The notes under the pieces: model-generated | Told to the model about the DNA's origin: nothing | The model's database searches: none | Seen by the model: the letters and a program-made list of their open reading frames with translations, nothing else | Shown: piece after piece, positions 10,201 through 18,574 of the stretch | Position numbering within the stretch: position 1 is the first letter of the stretch | Layout of the letters: each line of letters starts with the position of its first letter | DNA from: an uncultured Chthonomonas sp. | GTDB taxonomy: Bacteria > Armatimonadota > Chthonomonadetes > Chthonomonadales > CAJBBX01 | Length of the DNA stretch: 64,000 bases | Assembly (NCBI GenBank): GCA_903951425.1 | Contig: CAJBBX010000157.1 | Coordinates: 59,990-123,989 of the forward strand | Direction of reading: 5' to 3' | Position numbers and translations under genes: made by a program

Positions 10201-10723
10201 TCCCACGCCGAACACCGCTGCGGGCGCCCTCCTGCAGCCCGTCCTGCTCGCCTCGCGCAGGAGTTGCCACGGCCTGGGCAACTGGTACCTGCAGCCGGGC
10301 GACCACAGCTTCCGGATCAGCATCACTTCGGCGGCGGGGGACTGGCGGGCCACGCGCCGTGCCGCCTCCGATGCCGGAGCCCCTCTCGTCGCCGCGCCCG
10401 CCGCCGGACGCCGCCCCGTCTTGCCGCTGGATCTGAGCCTCTGCTCGTCCTCGGGCCGTAGCGTCGATGTCACCGCCGTGAAGCGCGCCGAGGAAGGTTC
10501 GGGTCTGGCTGTGCGGCTTTGCGACATGGAAGGCGCCGGCGGCACGGTTCGGCTGGAGCTGTCCGAGCTCGTGGCCGGAGCCCGATCAGCCAACCTTATC
10601 GAGTACCCCGGCGGCCCGTTGCGCCACGCCGCCAGGAGCGTCGAGTCGCCAGTGGGCGCCTATGCCATCGAGACCCTATTGGTGCGGCCGAGCCCATCCG
10701 CCTCACCTCGTCGAACACGCTAG
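7274..10723 (+). CDS. Secreted GH38-type alpha-mannosidase with F5/8 C domain
   Basis: With the GTG at 7274 (a G-run ribosome site at 7261-7268) the 1149-residue product begins with a clean signal peptide ending at AQAA; an in-frame upstream start at 7136 would bury it. Residues ~27-175 form an F5/8 type C (discoidin/CBM32) carbohydrate-binding domain. From ~290 comes a GH38 catalytic domain: SHQDIAW is the zinc-site His-X-Asp motif, and the Asp in WSPDVPG (about residue 413) is at the nucleophile position. The C-terminal ~550 residues match the beta-sandwich tail of GH38 enzymes. It probably trims alpha-mannosides outside the cytoplasm; exact linkage is unknown. It is followed 10 bp later by a UroD-family gene. 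Confidence 0.85.
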   Translation: MRLVVYAWGLFLAAWCVAAQAAPGDAGQVNVALGAYGATAWASSHFGPDYAADRVLDGRWACRETDKWNSRSNAMPHWLVVDLGAQRKVGRVVVRHEGVLPGGEGYNTAAYELQVGAGPQGPWSPLAPAVRGNRRSVTEHSFAPRPLRWLRLWITQGAPGGNEFARILEVEAYVCGADLDAPLARAYAPSRWRAASGGRLEQAVCVVGAGPGLSPPARRAHLLIGGRDVTLERSAPDGPFLGWLPASEAPRSAQASLRTQEGAGRPLALTIDLPGSRDLQGLGFPPRFAQGRVLAICSSHQDIAWMDTPARCIRQRDEQVITPALDLLRRDPSARFVMEDTLALMEYLERHPDRKPELLALTCARRLEWGATYNQPYEGLLSGEMLARQLYFGRRWLQRALPGCDARAAWSPDVPGRTLQMPQVLAKAGVPYLMLSRQEQGFFRWRSPDGSSVLAYSPGHYGTAWDRLSGPANEVARRVAQDAFAVDAAQAAAGLPPMLGYIVSVDASGPRDFGDLIRQWPVAERNGATPGLPAVPAFATATAEEMLGQVAAARPQVRTIQGERPNVWLYIHGPTHHQAISAGRAAARLLPAAEAFSALASLRLRSEAPYPVRALDAAWRALLYPDHGWGGYYGEITDDLFRAKLTEARDAGRVLLGSATSRLAARVPPAPGPGVALAVFNTQPWRRSGLLEATVSLPRGVARAVEVRQPGHAPMPAQVLRGTRWPDGSLKSATVAAAVASAPSLGYTSVRLAPAGPARAAGHAVGTTPTELVSPYYRARLAPGGIREVVDLATGKSLFDTRKWLAGELFTMQSEGNGAGEFDRVQQPAMEQFDRASNHRPVWRVVADGPLFTAVEWSMPRSAEQMRHASFSQRLVLYKALKRIDLETHIRGWDGTPYREFRLAFPTPARRTRVAYHVPMGVCEVGKGEIAGAAGERYTQPCAEVRPREVQEWIAAFGDGACVALAGDVAVWDWADPTPNTAAGALLQPVLLASRRSCHGLGNWYLQPGDHSFRISITSAAGDWRATRRAASDAGAPLVAAPAAGRRPVLPLDLSLCSSSGRSVDVTAVKRAEEGSGLAVRLCDMEGAGGTVRLELSELVAGARSANLIEYPGGPLRHAARSVESPVGAYAIETLLVRPSPSASPRRTR

Positions 10724-10733
10724 GAGAAGACCA

Positions 10734-12158
10734 ATGCCGCAGGACATGGAAGCCCTCTACCAGGCCCGCCTGGCCCGCTATACCACCGCTATGCGTAACG
10801 AAATGCCCGACATGGCGCCCATTCGACCCTTCGTGGCCGAGTTCACGGCGGCCTACTGCGGCATGACCTGCCAGGAAGTCACGCACGACTACCGCAAGGC
10901 CTTCGCGGCGGCGCGCCGGTGCGCAGCGGAGTTCGACTGGGACGCCGTGGTCTCCAACATGGTCTACGTCTGGACCGGCCTCACCGAGGCCATCGGCCTC
11001 CGCTACTACGGCGTGCCGGGTATCGACGTGCCCGCCAACACTGGCTTCCAGTACCGCGAGCCCGGCGAAGAAGGCGCCAACATGAAGGCAGATGAATATG
11101 ACGCCCTCATCGCTGACCCGACGGGCTTCCTGTACAACGTTTGGCTGCCTCGTGTGACCCGGTCGATCGCCGGACCCGGCTCGCCGGCCTCCGCCGCCGG
11201 CACGCAGGCCCTTGTGAAGGGCTCTATGGCGATGATGCAGTACTTCACCGCCTTCGGGGGTCAGAACGCGGCGCTCCGGAACGAGAGTGGCACGGTCAGC
11301 GCCATCGCCGGCATCCTGAAGGCTCCGCTGGATATCCTGGGCGACAAGCTCCGCGGCTACATGGGTCTCACCATGGACCTGCTGACCCAGCCCGACAAGG
11401 TGCGGCGGGCGTGCGAGGCGTTGGCGCCGCATCTACTCGCCGTGGCCGTCGGCAGTTCTGACCCAAGCAGGCAGACACCCGTGGGCTTCTGGATGCACCG
11501 CGGCTGTGTGCCCTTCGTCACACCGCAGCAGTTCGAGACGGTCTACTGGCCCACGCTCAAGCCCATCATCGAGGAGCTCTGGGCGCGGGGCATCCAGACC
11601 CTGTTCTATGCCGAGGGCAAGTGGGACCACCACCTGGCACGCTTCCGCGAGCTACCTGCCGGCAGCCTCGTCCTGCACGTGGACCAGAGCGATATCTTCG
11701 TCGTCCACCGCGCGGTGGGCGACCGGTACTGCCTCAGCGGCGGCATCCCCAACGTGCTGCTCAGCTACGGCAAGCCCGAGGAGGTCCGCGAGTTCACGCG
11801 CAAGGTGCTGGCCGACGTCGGCGCAGACGGCGGCTACATCGTCGATGCCGGCGCCATCATGCAGAACGACACGCGCACCGAGAACCTGCGGGCCATGACC
11901 CAGGCCGCCCGGGACTTCGGCGGTTACTCGCGAGGGCACTCGCGCCTGCAGCCGTCGAAGCCCTCCGGCATGGAGCCCGGCTCGGCCATCGGTCGCCTGC
12001 CCGCGCCGTCTGTCGCTCCCGGCCTCTGCGCCGACTACGCGACGGCCACCGTGGGGCGAGAGCCGAGGCAGGGCGACGCAGACCTCGATCGGGCCATCTG
12101 GTCGGACGTCGAGGGTCTCGCCTACACGTTCATCTGGCAAGTGCTGCTCTCGTTCTGA
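10734..12158 (+). CDS. Uroporphyrinogen-decarboxylase-family protein (not heme synthesis)
   Basis: A 474-residue cytoplasmic protein of the UroD/MtaA TIM-barrel superfamily: GVPGID near residue 100, HVDQSDIFVV and SGGIPNVLLSYGKPEEV in the C-terminal half. It lacks the N-terminal substrate-arginine motif of true HemE and is longer. Proteins of this type are common in glycan-utilisation loci of Armatimonadota and Planctomycetes, where their reaction is unknown (methyl transfer is one possibility). The ATG at 10734 has AGGAGA upstream. It lies 10 bp after the GH38 gene and is probably in the same operon. Confidence 0.8.
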   Translation: MPQDMEALYQARLARYTTAMRNEMPDMAPIRPFVAEFTAAYCGMTCQEVTHDYRKAFAAARRCAAEFDWDAVVSNMVYVWTGLTEAIGLRYYGVPGIDVPANTGFQYREPGEEGANMKADEYDALIADPTGFLYNVWLPRVTRSIAGPGSPASAAGTQALVKGSMAMMQYFTAFGGQNAALRNESGTVSAIAGILKAPLDILGDKLRGYMGLTMDLLTQPDKVRRACEALAPHLLAVAVGSSDPSRQTPVGFWMHRGCVPFVTPQQFETVYWPTLKPIIEELWARGIQTLFYAEGKWDHHLARFRELPAGSLVLHVDQSDIFVVHRAVGDRYCLSGGIPNVLLSYGKPEEVREFTRKVLADVGADGGYIVDAGAIMQNDTRTENLRAMTQAARDFGGYSRGHSRLQPSKPSGMEPGSAIGRLPAPSVAPGLCADYATATVGREPRQGDADLDRAIWSDVEGLAYTFIWQVLLSF

Positions 12159-12260
12159 GGCTCGGGCGTCCCGTGCCGCCGCGGGACCCGTCAGGTAGAC
12201 TCTTGGGCCGGTGGGCGTCGAGTCGGGTAGCGGCGGCGCGGGGAAGGGTGGAATCAGGAC

Positions 12261-13253
12261 ATGGTGCGCGTAGCGGTAGTGGGTCTCGGTCCCATCGGCA
12301 ACAGGCATTCGGATATGTATCGTCTGTCGCCGCTGGCCGAGTTGGTGGGCGTCTGTGATAGGCTTCAGGATCGGCGTGAGGAGGGCGCCTGCAGGCTGGG
12401 CGTTCCCGGTTTCGCCTCGGTGGAGGAGATGTGCGCCGCGGTGGCGCCCGACATCGTCAGCGTCGCCACCGGCGGCGTCGAGTACGGGAGCGACCACTTC
12501 GAGCCCACAATGCAGGCGCTGGAGGCCGGGTGTCACGTCCTATGTGAGAAGCCGATCTGCAACACGATCCCGGAAGCCGAGCAGATGGTGCGTCGCGCCC
12601 GGGAACTTCGCCGCTGCTTCGGCGTGGACATGAACCATCGCTTCACGCCGGCAGCGCGAGTGGCCAAGAGATGGCAGGACGAGGGCAGGCTGGGCCACCT
12701 GCTCTTTGTCAACATGGCCATGTGGATCTACAACCCCACCGAGAGTTCGCCCTACTTCCAGTTGAAGGCCCTCCACCCGCACACGGTGGACGTCATGCGC
12801 CACTTCTGCGGCGACATTGAGGCGGTGCAGTGCTTTGCCACCAAGGCCCCCGGCCGTTCGCTCTGGTCGACGGCGCAGTTCAACATGCGTTTCGTGAACG
12901 GAGCCGTTGGTTCGCTGACAGGGAGCTACGACATCCAGCGAGGCCATCCCATGGAACGGTGCGAGGTCGCAGGTACTGCAGGCCGTATCGTGATCGACGA
13001 TATGTACCGAGAGGCCACCCTCTATCCTGCGGGCGACATGGAGAAGCGGGTGTACACTAACCCGGTATTCGGCGGCATGGAGAGCTTTGTGGATACATTC
13101 CGCAACCGTCTGCACCGCTTCGTCGAGCAGGTCAACGATGGCGCCGATCCAGATGAGATCGACGGTAGCGGCGCCGACGGCCTGGCGGCCCAGAAGGTGC
13201 TGGCGGCCGCCATCCTGTCGTTGGAGACGGAGTCGGTGGTCCGGGTGGCCTGA
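12261..13253 (+). CDS. Gfo/Idh/MocA-family oxidoreductase
   Basis: A 330-residue NAD(P)-dependent sugar dehydrogenase-type protein. The Rossmann motif VAVVGLGPIGNRH lies at the N-terminus and the conserved EKP (CEKPICN, about residue 95) carries the Lys of the active site. DMNHRF and HPHTVDVMRHF follow, the latter supplying the usual catalytic His region. It likely oxidises or epimerises a hexose, hexuronate or inositol derivative released by the upstream mannosidase. A 102-bp gap separates it from the UroD-family gene, so it may have its own promoter. Confidence 0.88.
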   Translation: MVRVAVVGLGPIGNRHSDMYRLSPLAELVGVCDRLQDRREEGACRLGVPGFASVEEMCAAVAPDIVSVATGGVEYGSDHFEPTMQALEAGCHVLCEKPICNTIPEAEQMVRRARELRRCFGVDMNHRFTPAARVAKRWQDEGRLGHLLFVNMAMWIYNPTESSPYFQLKALHPHTVDVMRHFCGDIEAVQCFATKAPGRSLWSTAQFNMRFVNGAVGSLTGSYDIQRGHPMERCEVAGTAGRIVIDDMYREATLYPAGDMEKRVYTNPVFGGMESFVDTFRNRLHRFVEQVNDGADPDEIDGSGADGLAAQKVLAAAILSLETESVVRVA

Positions 13254-13298
13254 GGGCGGACCGCCTGCCGGCCGTCCGCCCAGGAGGAGACGCTGCAT

Positions 13299-14537
13299 AT
13301 GGGACTCTGGCCCTTCAACCGCAATCGCAGGAAGTTACCCTTCGGGCCTCCGGGTGCGTTCGACGAGGACGCCGCGGGTCCGGGTGGGCCTGGCCGCAAG
13401 GCCAAGCCCGGCGCCAAGGCCGACGATGTCGAGCTCACTACCTGGGACCATCCCGAGCGCGCACAGCGCCTTCGAGCCGTCATCGCCCTCTGGTTCGTGG
13501 TGGCCGCCGCCGTGACCGGCTACTTTCTATACCAGCGCGCCCTGGAGCTGGCTGACCCCAGCCGCAATCTGACCAACGTCATGGGCTCAGTCGGCGGGCA
13601 GACCAGCGCCGTGCTGCGCGATGCCGATGTCATCAAGATCCTGAACACCAAGTACAAGCTCCAGCCGCGGTTCATCTCCTCGCTCTCGTTGCCCATGGTC
13701 GAGACGCCGCCGTCGGGCCAGGACTTCCTGTGGCCGTCGAACCCATACGGCGTGGCCATCTATAAGCGCGGTGTGAAGCGGCCGATGGTGGCGTCGCAGG
13801 TGTTGTTCACGTCGCCGCTCGTCGTCTTCTCGCGCCCGGAGATCACGCAGGCGCTCTATGCCCGCGGGCTTGTGGGCGTCGGCAGCGGGGGCAACTACCG
13901 CGTTGACATGCGTGCCCTCGTGTCGCTGGTGTCCGGCAACCGGCCATGGAGCGACCTGGGCGTCAGCCGTTACCGCGGACCGATCTCGCTGGGTACCACA
14001 CTGCCCGACCAGACGAACCTCGGCATGATCCACGCAGGGCTCTGCGCCGATATCCTGCTGGGCGGTCGCGTGAAGACGCCTGCCGACGTAGGAGCAGTGA
14101 AGGGGCGCCTTCGGTTTGTCTTTCAGGGCGGCAACCTCATCGGCGAGAACTCTGACGAAACGGTTCCCGACTTCATGACGGCGAAGAACGTGAGACAGCC
14201 GTTGATGATGGGCTACGAGAGCGAGGCGCTGGACTTCAAGATATCGCTGCAGCGTTCGCCGCAGCCCAACGCCAAGGTTGGCGACGTCCTCTACCCGAAC
14301 CCCACCGTCTGGCGGACGCACCCCTTCATAGCGGTGAACCTGCGGGGCAAAAAGCTGATGGAGGCCCTGGCAGACCCCGCGATCCGCGACATCGCATGGG
14401 AGCGCTACGGACTGCGGCCGGTCTCGGGCACGAGCAATGCATCCGTGATCACCGCGATGCACGTGCCGAGCCAGATTGACGGGATCATCGCGCTACCTGA
14501 TGTCGGCATCGTATCGACGCTTCTCGAGGGCCTGTAG
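13299..14537 (+). CDS. Membrane-anchored binding-protein-like protein
   Basis: A 412-residue protein with a basic/Gly-rich cytoplasmic N-terminus, one transmembrane helix (about residues 57-80) and a large extracytoplasmic domain. That domain reads like a type-2 periplasmic binding protein: KYKLQPRFISS, SPLVVFSRPEI, RPWSDLGV, GPISLGTTLPDQTNLG and TVWRTHPFIAVN alternate strands and helices in that order. No family name can be given with certainty. The start ATG 13299 has AGGAGGAG 9 bases upstream. It might present a ligand to a transporter or sensor, or be a receptor-like anchored protein. It stands 45 bp after the oxidoreductase. Confidence 0.6.
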   Translation: MGLWPFNRNRRKLPFGPPGAFDEDAAGPGGPGRKAKPGAKADDVELTTWDHPERAQRLRAVIALWFVVAAAVTGYFLYQRALELADPSRNLTNVMGSVGGQTSAVLRDADVIKILNTKYKLQPRFISSLSLPMVETPPSGQDFLWPSNPYGVAIYKRGVKRPMVASQVLFTSPLVVFSRPEITQALYARGLVGVGSGGNYRVDMRALVSLVSGNRPWSDLGVSRYRGPISLGTTLPDQTNLGMIHAGLCADILLGGRVKTPADVGAVKGRLRFVFQGGNLIGENSDETVPDFMTAKNVRQPLMMGYESEALDFKISLQRSPQPNAKVGDVLYPNPTVWRTHPFIAVNLRGKKLMEALADPAIRDIAWERYGLRPVSGTSNASVITAMHVPSQIDGIIALPDVGIVSTLLEGL

Positions 14538-14548
14538 GCTACAAGAGA

Positions 14549-14588
14549 GGGGCCCGCTCCTTCAGGCCATGCCTGGGGAGCGGGCCCC
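14549..14588. terminator. Bidirectional terminator hairpin
   Basis: A perfect 12-bp inverted repeat GGGGCCCGCTCC ... GGAGCGGGCCCC with a 16-base loop lies between the convergent stops at 14537 (+) and 14623 (-). Its symmetry suits termination in both directions; there is no long T-run on either side. Confidence 0.7.
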
Positions 14589-14622
14589 TGCTTGCGTTAC
14601 AGCTACCGTGCTGCCTGTTGGC

Positions 14623-15636
14623 TTACAGGCTTCGGCGTACCTGGAATGCATGCGTCGCCGTGCCGCCCATACCGGGCATGTCGAGGGTGTTCTTGCCGGA
14701 GAAGGCGTAGCCCACATCCCATCCGTGGGTCTTCACGCCGACGCCGCCCGTCATCTTGCCCTCATAGGCGCCCATGCGGAGCGCAACCACGCCGAGGCGG
14801 CGCTCGACGCCGATCATGGTCCCGCGGCGGGCCGTCTTGGTGCCGGCGCCCACGATGGCGATGTCCTCATGGTCGATCAGGAACGTCGTGTTGTCGTTTT
14901 CCCAGAGGGCGAGGCCCACGCGGATGGCTGTGGAGTGGAACAGGTTCACGTTGTCGGCCAGGCCGAGGGCCGTGGCGCGCTGCACCACCCGCTCCATGTA
15001 GTTGTCGTACGTCGCGCCGATGCTGGAGTTCGCCGACAGCTTGTAGGTCAGGCCGATGCGGCCGCCGGGCACCTTCGGGCGGCTACTCAGTTCGGTCACC
15101 GTGCCCATCCCGGTAGCGCTGAACTTGGACTGGGTGCTCAGGTACGCCGTGCCCAGGCCCACCGCCAACCGGTTGTTCACGCGCCAGGCATACTCGATGG
15201 AGACGTCGTCCTCGGTGGCCTCGAGGTTCAGCGGTGTCGCACCGACGCGCATGGTGCCCTTGGCCCTGGCGATCGTGCCGACAACCTTGAACCGCTGGTT
15301 CGGGCCGATGGTCCCGCCCATGCCCACGAAGTACCGGTTCACGTCGGGCAGCGCCTCAAACGGCGAGACGGTGTAGTGTCCCTCTAAGGCGTAGGAGGAG
15401 AGGCTGACGAGGGAGGCCGGGTTGGCATGCCAGGTATCGCGATCATCGCCGATACAGGCATTGCCCAGCGCCATGTGCCGGATGTCAACGACGCCGGAGG
15501 AGCCCCACGGATGGAGTGCTGCGTAGTTCTCGGACGGAATGGGGAGACCGGGCGGGACAGAGGCGCCGGCTCCTCCGGACAGGAACGCCGCTGCCACCAG
15601 CGACATGGCCCACTGTACTCGGGTACGGCTGCGCAT
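14623..15636 (-). CDS. Outer-membrane beta-barrel protein (PorV/FadL-like)
   Basis: A 337-residue exported protein. A signal peptide (RRYR-like basic start, hydrophobic core, ASVPP cleavage region) is followed by MALGNACIGDDRDTWHANPASL, typical of the N-terminal hatch or first strand of PorV/FadL-type barrels (a 'NPA' motif after an Asp-rich turn). Alternating beta-strands run to the C-terminal end, which finishes QVRRSL rather than the usual terminal Phe. The ATG at 15636 is preceded by GGAAAGG. It supports a diderm envelope; the transported ligand is unknown. Confidence 0.65.
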   Translation of the reverse strand: MRSRTRVQWAMSLVAAAFLSGGAGASVPPGLPIPSENYAALHPWGSSGVVDIRHMALGNACIGDDRDTWHANPASLVSLSSYALEGHYTVSPFEALPDVNRYFVGMGGTIGPNQRFKVVGTIARAKGTMRVGATPLNLEATEDDVSIEYAWRVNNRLAVGLGTAYLSTQSKFSATGMGTVTELSSRPKVPGGRIGLTYKLSANSSIGATYDNYMERVVQRATALGLADNVNLFHSTAIRVGLALWENDNTTFLIDHEDIAIVGAGTKTARRGTMIGVERRLGVVALRMGAYEGKMTGGVGVKTHGWDVGYAFSGKNTLDMPGMGGTATHAFQVRRSL

Positions 15637-15726
15637 GGGTGTTTCGCCTTTCCAAGCAGGGTGCTGTATTTGCCCGCCGGCTCTCGGAGCCGACACCGGC
15701 GCCGTCCAGCGTGCGCACCGTCCGGC

Positions 15727-15732
15727 ATTATA
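15727..15732 (-). promoter_or_regulatory. Candidate -10 box for the outer-membrane barrel gene
   Basis: A perfect TATAAT hexamer is read on the minus strand, 91 bases upstream of the barrel gene's ATG in the 116-bp gap after the DUF4091 gene. No convincing -35 accompanies it, so it is a weak or activated promoter candidate. Confidence 0.35.
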
Positions 15733-15752
15733 TCTGCTGGCGGACCGTCGGG

Positions 15753-17399
15753 CTACCTCTTCGTTCGAGGTTGGCCCGAGGTACTGGCGATGGCGCGCAG
15801 AAGGGCCTCCCGCGAGGCCAGCACCGCCTCCGGCCGCCGGTTCCACTCGAACCAGGTCGTCGCCACCGGAGCGCAGAGGGACTGCGTCCGCGCCTTGCCC
15901 AGCCGGCGTTCGGCCATAGCCAGGAGGTCGTAGTCCTGGGTGCCGTCACGGATCGCCTTCAAGCGCAGGGACTGCACCGGTGACTTCATGCCGACGTCGA
16001 TGCCGGGGTAGAGAAGCACGCCCTCGCCATTGAAGAAGAGGTAGCTGATCGGGTTCAGCCAGGGGTCCTCGGTTTGGCTCCACTCGACAACGCACCAGTA
16101 GAGCAGGCCCGTGCACCTCTCAGCCCAGCTCTGCCAGAGCGCCACGCGGTAGTTCAGCAGGGGGTGGTCCAGGAGCCAGAACGGCGTGGGACGCTTGCCC
16201 TGGGCCAGTGCCGTGTAGCTCCAGACCTGCTTGCCCTTTGCCAGTTGCTCGGCGATGGGGCCGGGGTCCCATTCGGACCACAATGGGCACCAGATGTCGA
16301 CGTACGGCTCCAGGCTACCCCACTCGGGATTCTCGGGCCTGGGCTGCTCCGTTAGCAGTAGCCTGACCCTCGGGTCGGCGCAACGGAGGACCTTCGAGAC
16401 GGCGCGGACGCGGTCGTAATCGGCCAGGCTCTCGGGCTCATCGACAGGGTAGGCGTAGGCTTGGTCGGCCCAACCGTTCTGCTGCAGCATGGCCATGTAG
16501 GCGCGCACGAACCGGACGGTTCGCTCCTTGCCGGAGCCCCACTGGTCAGGGCCCGGGATCGGCAACTGCATGGCGCTACCGGGTAGCATCTGCATGTACT
16601 CCCGCACGGCAGGCACGGCGGTCCATGCCTTGGCCGTGCCGTCGGCTTCGGCGCCGCAGTACGAGTCAACGGGTCGGTTCGGTGCGAGCCTGTTGCGCAT
16701 CAGCACGCGCTCGCAGAGCCGCTCAATGTCCTTTGACGCCACGGTGTACCGCTTAACGCCTGCATAGAGGCTGGCCCGCGCCATGGACCCGAAATCGCTC
16801 TGGATCGTCGGGCCGTCGGGGAGGCGGACGGGATAGACCTGCACCAGGAAGTCGGAGCGGAGCGGGGCGGCGTCCTGTAGGCTGACGGTGACAGCCCCCC
16901 TGTAGAGCCCGGGAGGTATCCGGGCCGGCGTCCGGATCTCGATGTAGAAGATGGCCCTGGCGCCCTCGCGCACGGGCGCGGGCAGGGCGCGGAACCGTGT
17001 CGCACCGGGGTGGCGCTCGTCTGGGGCGATGGCCGTGGGGATCAGCGCGTCGGGCCATGGCCCGGCTGGGTACGGCGACCTGGGCGAGGGCTTGCTCACG
17101 GTGATCCAGTGTTCGCGGTAGCAGGCCGGTTCGCCCAGCCTGGCGCCGCCCGGGCCTACGGGGGTATCGACGCGTACGCCGGTGACGACGAGGGGACGTC
17201 CGGCAGCATCGACCACCGCCTGCAGGCCCACCCACTCGGACTGCCCGGCGGCGAACCGGGTGTAGCGCGGCGGCGCGGCGGCGTCCCCTGGAACCGGACG
17301 GTAGAGTGCGTGCGTCACGGTGAGACTCGGTCCGGGTGTGCCGCACCCTAGGCCGGCCAGCAGCAGGAAGGCGGCCGTCGGTGCGAGACAACGCAACAT
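15753..17399 (-). CDS. DUF4091/GH123-like secreted glycoside hydrolase
   Basis: A 548-residue exported protein with a signal sequence and an early Cys (GLGC) that may be a divergent lipobox. Residues ~60-250 are a beta-sandwich-like N-terminal domain. The C-terminal ~300 residues form a DUF4091 catalytic (beta/alpha)8-type region: AYPVDEPES has the Asp-Glu pair (about residues 318-319) that is catalytic in GH123 relatives, and LYWCVVEW, LYPG and LRLKAIRDGTQDYDLL follow as in the family. An N-acetylhexosaminidase or related activity is possible. ATG 17399 has GGAGG upstream. A 61-residue protein gene lies just upstream in the same direction. Confidence 0.8.
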   Translation of the reverse strand: MLRCLAPTAAFLLLAGLGCGTPGPSLTVTHALYRPVPGDAAAPPRYTRFAAGQSEWVGLQAVVDAAGRPLVVTGVRVDTPVGPGGARLGEPACYREHWITVSKPSPRSPYPAGPWPDALIPTAIAPDERHPGATRFRALPAPVREGARAIFYIEIRTPARIPPGLYRGAVTVSLQDAAPLRSDFLVQVYPVRLPDGPTIQSDFGSMARASLYAGVKRYTVASKDIERLCERVLMRNRLAPNRPVDSYCGAEADGTAKAWTAVPAVREYMQMLPGSAMQLPIPGPDQWGSGKERTVRFVRAYMAMLQQNGWADQAYAYPVDEPESLADYDRVRAVSKVLRCADPRVRLLLTEQPRPENPEWGSLEPYVDIWCPLWSEWDPGPIAEQLAKGKQVWSYTALAQGKRPTPFWLLDHPLLNYRVALWQSWAERCTGLLYWCVVEWSQTEDPWLNPISYLFFNGEGVLLYPGIDVGMKSPVQSLRLKAIRDGTQDYDLLAMAERRLGKARTQSLCAPVATTWFEWNRRPEAVLASREALLRAIASTSGQPRTKR

Positions 17400-17462
17400 G
17401 GGGTAACCTCCGGCGCCGATGCCCCGGTCGCCTGGGGCGCTGGGCGCCGGAGGCACGAGGCG

Positions 17463-17651
17463 TCAGCCTACCGCGGCAGGGGGCTCGGCCGCGAACACCA
17501 CGTTGTGGTGTTTGTCCGCGATCTGGCCCAGGTGAGCGGCGGAGAGGACGCAGTAGTCCGCATCCGTGCTGACCACGTAGTAGGTCGCTCCACCCCTCTG
17601 GGCGAGGGTGAGCGCGATCTGTCGTGCTTCGTCGAGGGAATACCGCTCCAT
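17463..17651 (-). CDS. Small conserved-looking hypothetical protein
   Basis: A 61-62 residue protein starting MERYSLDEARQIAL, with a likely helix, then two short strands (YYVVSTDADYCVL) and another helix-loop. It has a strong ribosome site, AAGGAGG, 8 bases before the ATG. It is neither secreted nor membrane-bound. It lies 63 bp upstream of the DUF4091 gene, same strand, and is divergent from rpmH. No function can be assigned. Confidence 0.6.
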   Translation of the reverse strand: MERYSLDEARQIALTLAQRGGATYYVVSTDADYCVLSAAHLGQIADKHHNVVFAAEPPAAVG

Positions 17652-17759
17652 TGCAGTTCCTCCTTCATGGATTGCGCGATGCAACGCCGCACCGCACTAC
17701 CATGCTACACCCGCGCGCGCCCGCTGTCAAGCGGGGCCGAGGCTTGGCGGGCCAACGTG

Positions 17760-17768
17760 TGCTATACT
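17760..17768 (+). promoter_or_regulatory. Extended -10 promoter of rpmH
   Basis: TGC followed by TATACT gives an extended -10 element (TGnTATACT) 30 bases before the rpmH GTG. No good -35 is present at 16-18 bp, which is usual for extended -10 promoters. Confidence 0.5.
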
Positions 17769-17798
17769 GACACCCACTGAGTATCGGAGGTCGGCAGA

Positions 17799-17933
17799 GT
17801 GAAGAGAACTTACCAGCCCAAGAACCGACGCCACAAGCGTGTGCACGGGTTCCGGCAGCGGATGCATACTAAGGATGGCCGCAACGTGTTGCGCGCGCGC
17901 CGCCTTAAGGGCCGCGAGCGGCTCACCGTCTAG
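17799..17933 (+). CDS. rpmH: Ribosomal protein bL34
   Basis: A 44-residue very basic protein reading [18 protein letters not shown]... and ending LKGRERLTV, the standard L34 sequence. The start is GTG at 17799 with GGAGG at 17786-17790. It heads the rpmH-rnpA-yidD-yidC-khpB cluster, which is conserved in most bacteria and often sits near the replication origin; dnaA is not adjacent here. It builds the large ribosomal subunit. Confidence 0.97.
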   Translation: MKRTYQPKNRRHKRVHGFRQRMHTKDGRNVLRARRLKGRERLTV

Positions 17934-17951
17934 AGCCACGGAACCAGGCCG

Positions 17952-18308
17952 GTGCTGCCGCGTGAGCAGCGGCTTCTGCTCCAACGGGATTTTGCGAACG
18001 CTTACGCCAGACGCAGGTCCTTCGCGTTGCCTCTCGCCGTGTTGTACGTTCGAGGCGGCCGCGAGGGGCCTTCGCGTTTTGGCTTTGTCGCGGGTAAGAA
18101 GGTGGGCAAGGCGGCTTGCCGTAATCGGGCAAGACGCCGCTTGCGAGAGGCTTGCCGGGCGTTGCTTCCGTCGGTCAAGCAGGGCTTTGACTTTGTCGTC
18201 GTGGCCCGGTCCGGGTCGGCAAGCGCCACGTACTGGCAGTTGCTGGCCGCGTTGGACCAGCTCCTGGGCATGGCTCATGTCAAAACCGATGCGCCTCGCG
18301 AACCGTAG
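17952..18308 (+). CDS. rnpA: Ribonuclease P protein component
   Basis: A 118-residue basic protein partnering with RNase P RNA to mature tRNA 5' ends. The diagnostic RNR-type motif NRARRRLRE is present, preceded by FVAGKKVGKAACRNRA, with FDFVVVAR following. GTG start at 17952, 18 bp after rpmH. The C-terminal Ala/Pro extension is normal. Cotranscribed with rpmH and yidD. Confidence 0.95.
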   Translation: MLPREQRLLLQRDFANAYARRRSFALPLAVLYVRGGREGPSRFGFVAGKKVGKAACRNRARRRLREACRALLPSVKQGFDFVVVARSGSASATYWQLLAALDQLLGMAHVKTDAPREP

Positions 18309-18316
18309 ACTAGGTC

Positions 18317-18529
18317 ATGTGTATGCGGTCGGCCGCCCTGTGGCTCATACGTCTCTACCAACGGAGCGCGCGGTGGCGTCCCCCGGTCTGCCGGTTCACC
18401 CCCACCTGTTCCGAGTACGCGGCCCAGGCCATTGAGCGCTATGGCCTCCTCAAGGGCATGGCCCTGGGGCTCTGGCGCATTCTACGATGCAATCCGTTCC
18501 ATCCCGGCGGCGATGATCCCGTGCGTTAG
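18317..18529 (+). CDS. yidD: Membrane protein insertion efficiency factor
   Basis: A 70-residue YidD-family protein with the characteristic [17 protein letters not shown] segment and the terminal CNPFHPGG(D)DPV motif. It is a peripheral inner-membrane protein thought to help YidC-dependent insertion. It starts 8 bp after rnpA and precedes yidC by 45 bp, the standard gene order. A second in-frame ATG at 18323 would shorten it by two residues. Confidence 0.95.
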   Translation: MCMRSAALWLIRLYQRSARWRPPVCRFTPTCSEYAAQAIERYGLLKGMALGLWRILRCNPFHPGGDDPVR

Positions 18530-18574
18530 CGCGGGCCTCACGCTGCCTTTGCCTCCCTGGAGCATAGAAGCCTC

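Noticed and set aside
10734..12158. HemE (true uroporphyrinogen decarboxylase)
   Set aside because: It is too long, lacks the usual N-terminal substrate-binding Arg motif and sits in a glycan locus.
17652..17798. A replication origin next to rpmH
   Set aside because: No DnaA boxes (TTATCCACA-like) or AT-rich unwinding element and no dnaA or dnaN gene nearby.
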